Source: Nocardiopsis ansamitocini (lineage in GTDB: Bacteria; Actinomycetota; Actinomycetes; Streptosporangiales; Streptosporangiaceae). Taken from it: a DNA stretch of 64,000 nucleotides. Under the pieces are notes generated by a model, which ran no database searches, was not told the DNA's origin, and worked only from the letters and a program-made list of their open reading frames with translations. Position 1 is the first letter of the stretch, and each line of letters begins with the position of its first letter. The stretch is taken from the NCBI RefSeq assembly GCF_030268225.1, contig NZ_BSQG01000001.1, positions 62,001 to 126,000 of the forward strand, in the 5' to 3' direction. Shown here piece after piece: positions 19,069-28,616 of this stretch. The translations under genes were made by a program, and so were the position numbers.

Positions 19069-20088
19069 GTGGCCCAGCAGAACCCCCCGTTGCAGTTGCC
19101 CTTGCCCGAACGGCTGCCGCGGCACCGCGCGGAGATGAGTGGAGCACTGCGCACCGTGACCGATCTGTGCCCCATCGGAATGACCGCGCAGGAGCGCCGG
19201 GCCACGCGTGCCCGGCTGGGCTCTGCGGTCGACGCCGCACCGACGAAAGCGACGGGGCGCCGGGAACGCGAGGCCGCCGCGTACGACGTGCACTTCGGCG
19301 TCGAACGCGTCGGCGGGGATCCCGGACGGGTGTTCCTGGTCGGACTGTTCACGGCCTACTGTGATCTGCTCGACGACGTCGAGGCGTGCGGGAGCAGGCT
19401 GCGCGCGCAACGGTGGCGGGCCCTGCTCGACGGTTCGACCGCTGTCGTCGGCTTCGCAGCCCGCACCGCGCCGGTCACGACAGTGCCCACCGGCCCGCCC
19501 CCACCCCCACCCGTTGCCCCGGACGGTCCAGCCGTGCTGCGGCGGTGGCACGTCGGCCACCGCCTGTTCTTCGTGCTCGTCCAGGCGTTGACCGTCGCGC
19601 TCTCCTGCCTGCGCAGCGCACGGGGCGACGGAACCGGGATGCGCGACGCATTGGAACTGGCGATCGTCCTGAACAGGGCGTCAGCGGCCTCCATGCACTA
19701 TGCCGGGGACTTTTCGGCAGCAGGATACGCCGAGGTGGTGCGGCCCAGCATGGAACCCCCGTTCACCGCTCCCGGGTTCAGCGGCCTTCAGGGACGCGAC
19801 CACCGGTATCTGATCCGACAGTTCGGCGGCCTGCACGCCGTGGCGGCCGAAATCCCCGGGGGCGCGGACGTCTACCGGCGTTTCACCGCGTCGGTAACCG
19901 ACCTGCACCGCGCGCACAGTCGCGTCTGTGCGCGGTTCGGTGGTGACGCCCTGCCGACGAGTCTTCGGATGCGCGGCGACCGGCCCGAGCAGGAGGGTGC
20001 GCGCTCGGTGGAGGTACTGGCTGTCTTCGCCGAGCGACGCCTTTCGCTGCTGTCCAGGGCCACCGGGCCCGACCCGTCGGGTCGCTGA
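19069..20088 (+). CDS. unrecognised protein, perhaps related to PrnB/IDO-type heme enzymes
   Basis: A 339-residue soluble protein from a GTG at 19069, with AAGGA 10 bases upstream. I do not recognise it securely. The segment HYAGDFSAAGYAEVVRPSME, followed by FSGLQGRDHRYLIRQFGGLH and a final helical part, recalls the layout of PrnB, a heme enzyme of pyrrolnitrin synthesis. That protein has a comparable RFISP-FYDELRPFYEP segment. This is from memory and uncertain. It lies 172 bases before a group II amino acid decarboxylase on the same strand, so a small-molecule pathway is possible. Confidence 0.5.
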   Translation: MAQQNPPLQLPLPERLPRHRAEMSGALRTVTDLCPIGMTAQERRATRARLGSAVDAAPTKATGRREREAAAYDVHFGVERVGGDPGRVFLVGLFTAYCDLLDDVEACGSRLRAQRWRALLDGSTAVVGFAARTAPVTTVPTGPPPPPPVAPDGPAVLRRWHVGHRLFFVLVQALTVALSCLRSARGDGTGMRDALELAIVLNRASAASMHYAGDFSAAGYAEVVRPSMEPPFTAPGFSGLQGRDHRYLIRQFGGLHAVAAEIPGGADVYRRFTASVTDLHRAHSRVCARFGGDALPTSLRMRGDRPEQEGARSVEVLAVFAERRLSLLSRATGPDPSGR

Positions 20089-20260
20089 CGGAGCCCTCCC
20101 GGGGGCCGCGCGCCGACTCATCAACCGCAAGACTCCGGAGGTTTCCCGCGCGGCCCGATGGAGCCGAGTAGGCTGTCGCGGGTGGTCGACAGGGCACGGC
20201 CTTGCGCCCCCTCGCAGCGCGTTTCGGACCGAACCGGCGCGAACGCTTAAAGGAGTCGTC

Positions 20261-21631
20261 GTGGAGATGGGCCACTGGACGAGTCGGGCGATCGACGCGG
20301 TTGCCGACTGGCAGGCCGAGTGGGGCCGATACAACCAGCATCCTTCTCTCGACGTGGATCTCGATGTCCTGGGTGACCGCCTGGCGGAGCTGACCGACCG
20401 GCTCACCGGGAACTATCCCTTCTTCCATCCGCGCTACGCGGGCCAGATGCTCAAGCCCCCGCACCCGGTGGCCGTCGTCGGCTACCTCGCGGCCATGTTG
20501 ATCAACCCGAACAACCATGCGCTCGACGGCGGGCCGCCCACCGCTGAGATGGAACGGGAGGCGGTCGCGGAGCTGGCAGGAATGTTCGGGTTCGACACCC
20601 ATCTGGGCCACCTCACCTCGGGCGGCACCATCGCCAACCTGGAAGCGCTGTTCGTGGCGCGGGAGATCCATCCGGGCAAAGCCGTCGCCTTCAGTGCGGA
20701 GAGCCACTACACGCACGCCCGGATGTGCCACCTGTTGGGTGTGGCAACCCGGTCGGTGGCCACCGACCGGTTCGGTCGTATGGACCCGGCCGCGCTGAAC
20801 GCGGCGCTGGCCACCGGCGAGATCGGTACCGTCGTGGTGACTGCGGGAACAACCGGGCTGGGCGCGATCGACCCCGTGGACGAGGCCGTGGCGACAGCCC
20901 GGGAGCACGGGGTCCGCGTCCATGTGGACGCGGCCTACGGGGGGTTCTACACCCTGCTCGCGGGGGCCGGGGCCGAGGGACTGGCGCCGGAGCCCTGGCA
21001 CGCGATCGCCGAGTGCGACTCTGTCGTCGTGGACCCGCACAAGCACGGCCTGCAGCCGTACGGGTGCGGGGCGGTACTGTTTCGCGACCCCTCGGTCGGA
21101 CGGTTCTACCGGCACGACTCGCCCTATACATACTTCACCTCCGACGAACTCCACCTCGGCGAGATCAGTCTGGAGTGCTCGCGGGCGGGGGCGGCAGCGG
21201 CGGCGCTATGGCTGACGCAACAACTGTTCCCCTTGACCCCGCAGGGCCTGGGCGCGGTGCTGTCGGCCAACCTCCGAGCGGCGCGCGGCTGGGCCGAACG
21301 CGTCTCCGCCGCACCAGAGCTGACCCTCTACCAACGTCCGCAATTGGACATCGTGACCTATTTCCCTACTGTGGAGCACCCAACTATGGCGGGGATCGAC
21401 GCGGCCAGCGCAGCTGTGCTGAAGGCCGGCATGGCCGAGGAGGACCCGGTCTTCCTGTCGACGCTCACCGCCGGCCGTTCGGACATGCTGGAGCGGCACC
21501 CGGGGGTGGGCGCCGACGCCGACAGCGCACGGGTTCTGCGCAGCGTGCTCATGAAGCCCGAAAGCGAACACCACCTGGACTGGCTACAGGACAGAGTTCG
21601 CACACTGGCCAGAGCCGCCACCGGGAGCTGA
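20261..21631 (+). CDS. group II PLP-dependent decarboxylase
   Basis: A 456-residue cytoplasmic enzyme of the aromatic amino acid / glutamate decarboxylase family. It has HLTSGGTIANLEAL (phosphate-binding), then HVDAAYGGFY with the PLP-binding Asp. VVDPHKHGLQPYGCG carries the Schiff-base Lys. The His of AESHYTH should stack on PLP. The GTG at 20261 is chosen because AAGGAG lies 5 bases upstream; an ATG two codons later is the alternative. Substrate cannot be told; Trp, Tyr, Phe or a non-standard amino acid is possible. Its partner is probably the unusual gene before it. Confidence 0.92.
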   Translation: MEMGHWTSRAIDAVADWQAEWGRYNQHPSLDVDLDVLGDRLAELTDRLTGNYPFFHPRYAGQMLKPPHPVAVVGYLAAMLINPNNHALDGGPPTAEMEREAVAELAGMFGFDTHLGHLTSGGTIANLEALFVAREIHPGKAVAFSAESHYTHARMCHLLGVATRSVATDRFGRMDPAALNAALATGEIGTVVVTAGTTGLGAIDPVDEAVATAREHGVRVHVDAAYGGFYTLLAGAGAEGLAPEPWHAIAECDSVVVDPHKHGLQPYGCGAVLFRDPSVGRFYRHDSPYTYFTSDELHLGEISLECSRAGAAAAALWLTQQLFPLTPQGLGAVLSANLRAARGWAERVSAAPELTLYQRPQLDIVTYFPTVEHPTMAGIDAASAAVLKAGMAEEDPVFLSTLTAGRSDMLERHPGVGADADSARVLRSVLMKPESEHHLDWLQDRVRTLARAATGS

Positions 21632-21912
21632 TTTTCGCGGCCTGTCCGGCACGGTCGCGGTGGGCGTTCTTCAAACGGCTGCCAAACGCGCCAAGAAACG
21701 CACTCCCACCCCAAGAGAACACAAAGACCCCAGAAGTCTCCCCGGGCCCGGCAGTGGAAAACTCGATGAAAATGGGTGACTTTTTCTCGGGGTTTCTGAC
21801 AAACGCGAAAAAAGGAGTGGCCAAGATCGGTCACCCAGGGGCTTGTCGCCTTACTTGTGATGGCGCGTCGTTAAGATCGCTGGAGCTTAGCGATTGAAAG
21901 GTGTTCACCGCA

Positions 21913-22503
21913 ATGACCCCGGCCCCTGTTTTCAGCCTCGCCGAACTTGAAGCGATGAACCACCAGGAGTTCAAGGCCATCGTCTCGGGAAATCTCGGTG
22001 ACGAGCACGAGGAACTGTGGGAACTGCTCAGCGGAATCAAGCTCTACCCGCGGACCCGCGCGGTACTGGTGGATCTCCTGCAGACCATCGCACTGCACGC
22101 CAACACCGAACGCGTCGAACTCGACCGCCTCAAGGCCGAGTGCCTGGCCGAGGGCCCCGAGGCGCGGAGCCGGTTCTTCGGGGCCCGAAGCGACTACGAA
22201 TCGCGAAAACGCCGGCGCAACGGATTCAAACGCCTGGTCGAAGCCCGGATGCAGCGACTGAAAACGGCTAAGAGAAACAACCACGAGACCCACCAGGCCC
22301 GCAATCACGATCGCCATCGGCTGGGGCTGTGCAATCTCGCGCTAGCGGTGCACCAGCACCGCGACAGCATGCTCGAGGAGGGGATCACCCCCGACAAACA
22401 CGATCTTGTCCTGTGGGAGGCCCTGGAGAAGATCGAGGTGGAGATGGGCGGACGTGTGATATCCCTGGCCCAGGCGATCGAGTACGGACACTGGACGGAC
22501 TAA
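21913..22503 (+). CDS. hypothetical protein, 196 residues
   Basis: I do not recognise it. It is soluble, mostly helical and rich in charged residues, with an N-terminal NHQEFKAIVSGNLGDEHEE segment, a very basic middle (SRKRRRNGFKRL) and a His-rich patch (HETHQARNHDRHRLG). The ATG at 21913 has AAAGGTG upstream; a GTG at 21901 is possible. The base composition is slightly lower in GC than the neighbours, and the flanks are AT-rich, so it may be a later arrival. Confidence 0.65.
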   Translation: MTPAPVFSLAELEAMNHQEFKAIVSGNLGDEHEELWELLSGIKLYPRTRAVLVDLLQTIALHANTERVELDRLKAECLAEGPEARSRFFGARSDYESRKRRRNGFKRLVEARMQRLKTAKRNNHETHQARNHDRHRLGLCNLALAVHQHRDSMLEEGITPDKHDLVLWEALEKIEVEMGGRVISLAQAIEYGHWTD

Positions 22504-22656
22504 CCGAGCCGGTCATGTGAGCCCGTGTTCGACGAATGACCGTTTCATGTTTCTTCTTTCTCCCTGGTAAAGAATAAAAACAATTCTTCACAGAACTCCG
22601 ACACCTCCAGCGCATAATAAAACCAGAGCGAGGATTAGGCAGGACGGGGAGCCCCC

Positions 22657-24975
22657 ATGGCCCATGCGCTGAACAGCAGCCGATCCACCGACGACGGATC
22701 CGAAAGCGCATCCGACCGTGGTGCGGTCCGGCAGTGCTTATCGACGCCGTCCGCGGGATGGAGTGCCCCGCGGACGGCACACGTTGTTTCGAGGACACGC
22801 GATGCCGCGTCCCGGTTGCTGACCGGTATCGGGACCCTCCTCGTTCTCCTCCTGCTGAGCGCCGGCGGGGCGACGGCGTGGGCCGCACCGGCGGAGCACG
22901 GAGCCGAGGAACCCCGCACCGGTCAGGGTGGGGCGCGGACATCCGCCGGAGGCATCCTCGACGATCAGAGCGGTGTCGAGGCTTCCCTGCGACCGTCCCT
23001 GGCTCCCCCCGACGCCCGGGGGGCGACCTTTCACGAGTTCTTCGGCCATTCCGGCGATCCCTACTCGATCGCGCTGCGCGACGCCGAGGCATGCGCGCTT
23101 CCCCGGGGTGTTCAGGGGCCGAGCAGTGCGGGCAGCCGCGGCGTGCGGCTGAGCATCACCCAGCAGGACCCGGCCGGCCGGCCATCGGTGCCGGTCCCGG
23201 CCGACGTCTTCTACGCCAGTGCCACCGACCTGGTCGTCACCTTCAGCAGTACCGACTTTTTCGGCGAGGTCACAGCGGTCGTGGAGTGCCTGGCCCCAGA
23301 GGGCGCCTGGGAGATTGCCGCCGAGGTCTCCTATTCCGTTCTGGCCACGGACTTTCCGCCCATCGGGGTCTTCTTCTCCGCCGAGGAATTCGATCCGGTG
23401 GTCTCCGACGGGCAGGTCCTGCTGCGGCTGTGGACCCAGGACAACATGATGACCGGGGAGAGCGCGCCGACCCTGGACGAGGTGAGTGCCGAGATCGACG
23501 GGGAACCCGTCGAGATCACGGGGTCGCCGGGAGATGTGCGGATCGCGATGCCCGACGACGCCGAGCCCGGCCTGCACCTGCTGAGCCTGATCCGCGACGC
23601 CCCTTATCCCGCCTGGGTCGTCGTGCCGGTCGTCAACGGTTTCGCCGCCGCGGTGGAGCCGGCTCCCCTGCCCGGGACAGGTGCCGACGGTGTTCCCCGG
23701 CTCGACGAACTGTCCACCGATCCGCGCACGATCGCGATCGCCGTTGCCGTGGCCGCTGCGGCGGGCGGAGCCGCGTGGCTGCTGATCGGGTTCCCTTCCG
23801 ATGTCTTCAACAAGTCATTGGAAGGCAACCGCGGGCGGATCGGTTCCTGGTGGCAGCGCCTGGGCCGGCTCGTGCGCGGGCCGGGGCGGCAGGGCCGGGG
23901 CAAGGCACGTTTCTCACTGTCCAGCGGGGCGGCTTTCCTGACGTTCTGCCTCATCTCGGCGGGATTCCCGGTGCTGCTCGGTTGGGAACCGCCCCCCGAG
24001 GGCACCCCCTTGCTGGACTTCCTGGGCCTGGTGGTCGCGGTCCTGGTCACGACACTCGTGTACTCCTGCGCGGCCGAGGTCGCCGACCACCGCTGGTCGG
24101 GGGTCGAGGGCCGGTTCGACGTCGCCCCTTTCGCGCTGATCGTGGTCGCGGTCTGCTCGCTGACCTCCTACCTGGCCCAGTTCGATCCGGGCTACTTCTA
24201 CGGCCTGGTCGGGGGGTTCGTCGCCGTGTCCCAGCGCGGGGCCGCCGTCGGCGACGCCCCCGCAACCGGCGCGAACCGCATCAGGGCCTACGAGGGGCGT
24301 GCCACCCTGCTGGCGGCGGTGTGCGTACTGGGCACGAGCGTGCTTGCCTACCTGATGTGGAACTCGGTCGCAGCCCTGGTGGACGACGCCGGCAGCAACT
24401 CGTTCGGAGCCCTGCTCCTGGAGAAGTCCCTGCTGGCAATCTTTCTGGTGGGGATCCAGACGGTGGTGTTCGGCCTGCTCCCCATGCGCTTCCTCGACGG
24501 CTACCGACTGTGGTCGTGGCGACGGACCTCCTGGGCGGCCGTTTATCTCCCTGCAACCCTGGTCTTCGTCTACCTGCTGCTCATGCACCCCGACGAGGCG
24601 GCCGGCAAAACCGTCCCGGACTCGCTGCTGGCCACCGCTGTTCTGTTCGGGGCGTTCGGGGCACTGTCCCTGACCGTGTGGGGGTTCTTCGTGTGGCGGG
24701 TGCACCGCGAGACATCCGCTCCCCAGCCACCGGATTCGCTCCCGGCCGCGCCGACCGCCGCGGTTCCTGTCTGCGGCGGTGACCGCACGACGGCCCTCAC
24801 AGCGCTGGCGACCGCCATGGCACGGGCCGCCGCGCGCGGGACCCCGGGCAGCCGGCCCGGTGATCCACCGGGGCGCACCGGAGAGCCGGCCGGAGACGAC
24901 AGGCCGGCGCGGCGCCTCCCGCCGGAACCTCCCGATGCCGCCCCTACCGCGGTCCCCGGCGACACCGACGGCTAG
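22657..24975 (+). CDS. FGLLP-motif membrane protein
   Basis: A 772-residue protein with a signal-like helix (residues about 55-75) and an extracellular beta-rich region to about 350. A group of eight or so transmembrane helices follows (360-700), then a Pro/Arg-rich cytoplasmic tail. The FGLLP motif at about residue 605, followed by MRFLDGYRLWSW, marks a family of actinobacterial membrane proteins of unknown role. GGGGAG precedes the ATG. It stands alone and converges closely (15 bases) with the FMN reductase gene. Confidence 0.75.
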   Translation: MAHALNSSRSTDDGSESASDRGAVRQCLSTPSAGWSAPRTAHVVSRTRDAASRLLTGIGTLLVLLLLSAGGATAWAAPAEHGAEEPRTGQGGARTSAGGILDDQSGVEASLRPSLAPPDARGATFHEFFGHSGDPYSIALRDAEACALPRGVQGPSSAGSRGVRLSITQQDPAGRPSVPVPADVFYASATDLVVTFSSTDFFGEVTAVVECLAPEGAWEIAAEVSYSVLATDFPPIGVFFSAEEFDPVVSDGQVLLRLWTQDNMMTGESAPTLDEVSAEIDGEPVEITGSPGDVRIAMPDDAEPGLHLLSLIRDAPYPAWVVVPVVNGFAAAVEPAPLPGTGADGVPRLDELSTDPRTIAIAVAVAAAAGGAAWLLIGFPSDVFNKSLEGNRGRIGSWWQRLGRLVRGPGRQGRGKARFSLSSGAAFLTFCLISAGFPVLLGWEPPPEGTPLLDFLGLVVAVLVTTLVYSCAAEVADHRWSGVEGRFDVAPFALIVVAVCSLTSYLAQFDPGYFYGLVGGFVAVSQRGAAVGDAPATGANRIRAYEGRATLLAAVCVLGTSVLAYLMWNSVAALVDDAGSNSFGALLLEKSLLAIFLVGIQTVVFGLLPMRFLDGYRLWSWRRTSWAAVYLPATLVFVYLLLMHPDEAAGKTVPDSLLATAVLFGAFGALSLTVWGFFVWRVHRETSAPQPPDSLPAAPTAAVPVCGGDRTTALTALATAMARAAARGTPGSRPGDPPGRTGEPAGDDRPARRLPPEPPDAAPTAVPGDTDG

Positions 24976-24990
24976 GGCCACGACACCGGC

Positions 24991-25602
24991 CTACTCCCCC
25001 GACAACAGCGTCGCGAAGGGGACCGGGTCGTCGAAGGGGTCGCGCGGTTCGGCCCTGCTGCGGCTCCCCACCAGGGCGGCGAACTGGTCGGCTGCCCGAT
25101 CGATACGGACACCGAGCCGACCGTCTCCGCCCGATCCCCAGTCCTCGGCGGCGGCGAAGACGGCGGTGGGGGCCACCACCGACCTCAGGTAGCCGAACAA
25201 GGGACGCACGGCGTGCTCAAGGGCCAACGAATGGCGGGCCGTGCCTCCGGTCGCTGCGATCAGGACCGGTGTGTCGGTCAGTGCGTCCGGCTCCACCGCG
25301 TCGAAGAACGTCTTGAACAGTCCGCTGTAGGAGGCGTTGAAGATCGGGGTCACCGCGATTACCCCGTCTGCGTCGGCGATACCGTCGACGACCTCCGCGA
25401 GCCCCGGGGAAGCAAAACCGGTGAGCATCCGGTCGGCGAGGTCACGGGCGTGGTCGCGCAGCTCCACCGTTTCGACGGTGGCCTGGTGCCCCTGTTCCCG
25501 AAGGGAGCGCACGGCCGATGCGGCGAGCCGGTCGGCCAGCAGCCGGGTGGAGGAAGGGGTGCTCAACCCGGCCGTGACCACGACGACCCTGCGGGCGGTC
25601 AT
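24991..25602 (-). CDS. NAD(P)H-dependent FMN reductase (CE1759-like)
   Basis: A 203-residue flavodoxin-like reductase. The FMN phosphate loop is near the N-terminus (TAGLSTPSSTRLLADRL) and the flavin-ring segment is VTPIFNASYSGLFKTFFD (about 84-101). It would supply reduced FMN to the monooxygenase encoded immediately upstream, whose stop overlaps this start by 4 bases. Such pairs act as two-component flavin monooxygenases. Confidence 0.88.
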   Translation of the reverse strand: MTARRVVVVTAGLSTPSSTRLLADRLAASAVRSLREQGHQATVETVELRDHARDLADRMLTGFASPGLAEVVDGIADADGVIAVTPIFNASYSGLFKTFFDAVEPDALTDTPVLIAATGGTARHSLALEHAVRPLFGYLRSVVAPTAVFAAAEDWGSGGDGRLGVRIDRAADQFAALVGSRSRAEPRDPFDDPVPFATLLSGE

Positions 25603-26714
25603 CGTGCGGCCTCGACGAGGTCGGTGCCCTCTTCGAGCGTGCCGGTGGCCGCCGCGCGCAGGCCGGCGTGCGTCGGTGCCTCGGGGACGTGCGCGGGGCG
25701 CAACCGGTCGAACTCGGCGCGCAGTACCGGGACGACCTCTTCACCCAGTAGGTCCAGCTGTTCCAGGACCGTCTTGAGCGGCAGCCCGGCGTGATCCATC
25801 AGGAACAGCTGGCGCTGGTAGTCGCCGAATTTCTCGCGGAAGGTCAGGGTCTTGTCGATGACTTCCTGGGGGCTTCCCACCGTGAGCGGGGTGCCTTCCG
25901 TGAACTCCTCCAGTGACGGACCGTTGCCGTAGACCGGGGCGTTGTCGAAGTAGGGGCGAAACTCCGCCACGGCGTCCTGGGAACGCTTGCGCATGAACAC
26001 CTGGCCGCCGAGTCCGACGATGGCCTGGTCGGCGGAACCGTGCCCGTAGTGCTCGAAACGCCTGCGGTAGAGGTCGATGAGCCGCTGGAAGTGGTTCGTG
26101 GGCCAGAAGATGTGGTTCGCGAAGAATCCGTCGCCGTAATAGGCCGCCTGTTCGGCGATCTCGGGGCTGCGGATGGAACCGTGCCAGACGAACGGGGGGA
26201 CACCGTCCAGGGGGCGAGGCGTGGAGGTGAAGGACTCCAGGGGCGTGCGGAACCGGCCCTCCCAGTCGACGACGTCCTCGCGCCACAGGCGGCGCAGCAG
26301 TTGGTAGTTCTCCACGGCCAGCGGGATGCCCTGGCGGATGTCCTTGCCGAACCAGGGGTAGACGGGCCCGGTGTTGCCGCGCCCCATCATCAGGTCGACC
26401 CGGCCGTCGGCCAGGTGCTGCAGCATCGCGTAGTCCTCGGCGATCTTGACCGGGTCATTCGTGGTGATGAGGGTGGTCGCGGTCGAGAGGATGATGCGGC
26501 TGGTGCGGGCGGCGATGTACCCCAGCATGGTCGTGGGCGAGGAGGGCACGAAGGGGCGGTTGTGGTGCTCGCCCGAGGCGAAGACGTCGAGGCCGACCTC
26601 CTCCGCCTTCTCCGCGATCGTCACCATCGCCTTGATCCGCTCGGCTTCGGTCGGCACCGTTTTGGTGGTCGGGTCGGACGTCACATCGCCCACGGTGAAG
26701 ATCCCGAACTGCAT
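25599..26714 (-). CDS. LLM-class flavin monooxygenase (CE1758-like)
   Basis: A 371-residue luciferase-like TIM-barrel oxygenase. It has the N-terminal ASGEHHNRPFVPSSPTTMLGYIAARTSRI block and the LMMGRGNTGPVYPWFG phosphate-binding region. The ATG at 26714 (MQFGIFTVGDV) is chosen since family members begin there. Together with the overlapping FMN reductase gene it forms a two-component system that oxidises a small molecule; the substrate is unknown. A divergent split-barrel flavoprotein lies 214 bases away. Confidence 0.9.
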   Translation of the reverse strand: MQFGIFTVGDVTSDPTTKTVPTEAERIKAMVTIAEKAEEVGLDVFASGEHHNRPFVPSSPTTMLGYIAARTSRIILSTATTLITTNDPVKIAEDYAMLQHLADGRVDLMMGRGNTGPVYPWFGKDIRQGIPLAVENYQLLRRLWREDVVDWEGRFRTPLESFTSTPRPLDGVPPFVWHGSIRSPEIAEQAAYYGDGFFANHIFWPTNHFQRLIDLYRRRFEHYGHGSADQAIVGLGGQVFMRKRSQDAVAEFRPYFDNAPVYGNGPSLEEFTEGTPLTVGSPQEVIDKTLTFREKFGDYQRQLFLMDHAGLPLKTVLEQLDLLGEEVVPVLRAEFDRLRPAHVPEAPTHAGLRAAATGTLEEGTDLVEAAR

Positions 26715-26928
26715 CTCTCGCCCTCCGGCTTTAGTTCCAATTTCAACTATCTTCTCGAACCTTCGACATGCGGATTCCATTCCCGGCGGGACCCCCGCAA
26801 CGAGGTGGGGTTGGGCACTTTGCACGTCCTGCACATCCGCTTCGCACCCGATCGTCGCGATGAGTTTCACGGGGCAGGGAAGTCACACTTCTCAACGGTT
26901 CCGCCCCGGAACCTTGAGGAGGCAAACC

Positions 26929-27441
26929 ATGGCGGGCAAGAACCCGACCGGAGAGATCGACGCTCGTTACAGCAGCGAGGGCGCGGCCCCCGTACAGTGG
27001 GCGCACGCGCGCGGGCTCCTGGAGAGCGCGGAGGTGTTCTGGCTGTCCACGGTGCGCCCCGACGGGCGCCCCCACGTCACTCCGCTGCTGGCGGTCTGGC
27101 TGGCGGACGCGCTGTACTTCTGCACCGGAGCAGAGGAGCGCAAAGCGCAGAACCTGGCGCGCAATCCGCATTGCATCCTCACCACCGGCCACAACACCCT
27201 CGCCTCTGGCCTGGACCTCGTGGTCGAGGGCGACGCGGTACGGACAAAGGACCACGACCTGCTGAAGCGCTTGGCCGGCCTCTACGTCGCCAAATACGGG
27301 ACCGCCTGGAGTTTCGAGGTCCGCGACGGCGCCTTCCACCACCCGGGGGGCGGGGAAGCCCTGGTGTACGGGGTCTCCCCCACCAAGGTTCTGGGCTTCG
27401 GCAAGGGGACGGAGTCCAGCCAGACACGCTGGCGCTTCTGA
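26929..27441 (+). CDS. PNPOx-like split-barrel flavin/F420-binding protein
   Basis: A 170-residue protein of the pyridoxamine-phosphate-oxidase-like fold. The segment FWLSTVRPDGRPHVTPLLAVWLADALYF is the typical flavin- or F420-binding strand set, and SSQTRWRF the usual ending. TTGAGGAGG lies just upstream of the ATG. Members reduce or oxidise small molecules with FMN or F420; the specific reaction cannot be told. Confidence 0.88.
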   Translation: MAGKNPTGEIDARYSSEGAAPVQWAHARGLLESAEVFWLSTVRPDGRPHVTPLLAVWLADALYFCTGAEERKAQNLARNPHCILTTGHNTLASGLDLVVEGDAVRTKDHDLLKRLAGLYVAKYGTAWSFEVRDGAFHHPGGGEALVYGVSPTKVLGFGKGTESSQTRWRF

Positions 27442-27472
27442 GGTCCGCCCCTGCGGTTTCCCCCGCCCTCGG

Positions 27473-27511
27473 CTCCTGACCCTGAAGGCCGTCGTCCTCC
27501 AGGGTCAGGAG
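27473..27511. terminator. convergent terminator
   Basis: Perfect 12-base arms (27473-27484 and 27500-27511). It overlaps the stop codon of the minus-strand methyltransferase and serves the plus-strand gene before it. Confidence 0.75.
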
Positions 27512-28380
27512 TCGAGGCGGGCGACACCACCGAAGTGCCAGCGAGTGGCGTCCGAGAGGTCGCTCTCGGGATCGGGGCGCCACCAGGGCAGATAACTGGC
27601 CCCGGGATCGATGAGGGTGAACCCCGCGAAGAAGTCCTCGATCTGCTCCGGATAACGCAGGTAGACCGGCGCGGTGGCACGGCGGTAGGTGTTGGTCATC
27701 GCATCGACGGCCACGCCGCCGGCGCTGCGGGTGCCGTGCGCGATGACGACGTGGCTGCCCGGGGCCAGCACTGAGCGCAGGCGGCCGATGATGGCGGCCG
27801 GATCCTCGTCGTCGGAGATGAAGTGCAGGACCGCCACGAGCAGGACGGCGACCGGACGGGTGAAGTCGATCAGACGCAGCTGGCGGACGCGGTCCAGGAG
27901 ATCGGGGCTTCGGGCATCGGCCTTGATCACCAAAGTCTTGCGTTCGCGGGCCAGGAGTGCCCGGGCGTGCGAGAGGACGGTGGGGTCGTTGTCGACGTAG
28001 ACCACGCGGGAGCAGGGGACGTAGCGTTCCGCGACCTCGTGGACATTGCCCTGGGTGGGGAGACCGGCACCGATATCGACGAACTGGTCGATTCCCGATT
28101 TTGCCAGATCACGCACTGCGCGACGCAGAAAAGAGCGATTCTCCCGGGCCGTCTGGAACAATTCGGGAACGTCCCGGAGAATTTCCCGGGCAGCCTCGCG
28201 ATCGACCCGAAAATTGTCCTTTCCCCCCAGGTAGTAGTCATACATGCGCGCTGGACTGGGCTTTCGCAGATCAACTTCTGGCGGATGCCAGAACGGCGCT
28301 TCCCCTCCGGTGAACTTCCACCCCGGTGGTATCGATGCGCTGATGCTGCGCCTCCTGAAATCTACGTGTGGATAGGGCAT
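27505..28380 (-). CDS. SAM-dependent methyltransferase, DUF574 type
   Basis: A 291-residue protein with the hallmark RKPSPARMYDYYLGGKDNFRVDREAA of the actinobacterial S-adenosyl methyltransferase family PF04672. The SAM-binding motif follows (QFVDIGAGLPTQGNVHEVA), then VVYVDNDP. These are abundant in actinomycetes, with no defined substrate. The start is uncertain: the frame is open to 28491, and I take the ATG at 28380 (MPYPHVDF). Confidence 0.88.
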   Translation of the reverse strand: MPYPHVDFRRRSISASIPPGWKFTGGEAPFWHPPEVDLRKPSPARMYDYYLGGKDNFRVDREAAREILRDVPELFQTARENRSFLRRAVRDLAKSGIDQFVDIGAGLPTQGNVHEVAERYVPCSRVVYVDNDPTVLSHARALLARERKTLVIKADARSPDLLDRVRQLRLIDFTRPVAVLLVAVLHFISDDEDPAAIIGRLRSVLAPGSHVVIAHGTRSAGGVAVDAMTNTYRRATAPVYLRYPEQIEDFFAGFTLIDPGASYLPWWRPDPESDLSDATRWHFGGVARLDS

Positions 28381-28616
28381 GCCTGCGCTCGGGCGTGCGC
28401 TGCGCGCCCTGCCGTGACCGCGGGCCCGGATGGGAAGAGGAGCGTTGTCGAGATGGGCCGGCACGCTTGTCCGCCATCCTAGTACAGCCATTTTCCGGTG
28501 TTTGAAACGCAGCTGTGACGAACGATTGTTGTTTCCCCCCTCTGCTCTGGGTATACGTTTGCCTCTGCGCTCGCCCCGGGGCGAAGTTGTCGCAGAAAAA
28601 TCGAAAAGGGAGCAGC

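Noticed and set aside
22734-24782. A 682-codon plus-strand frame
   Set aside because: Off-frame shadow of the FGLLP membrane protein.
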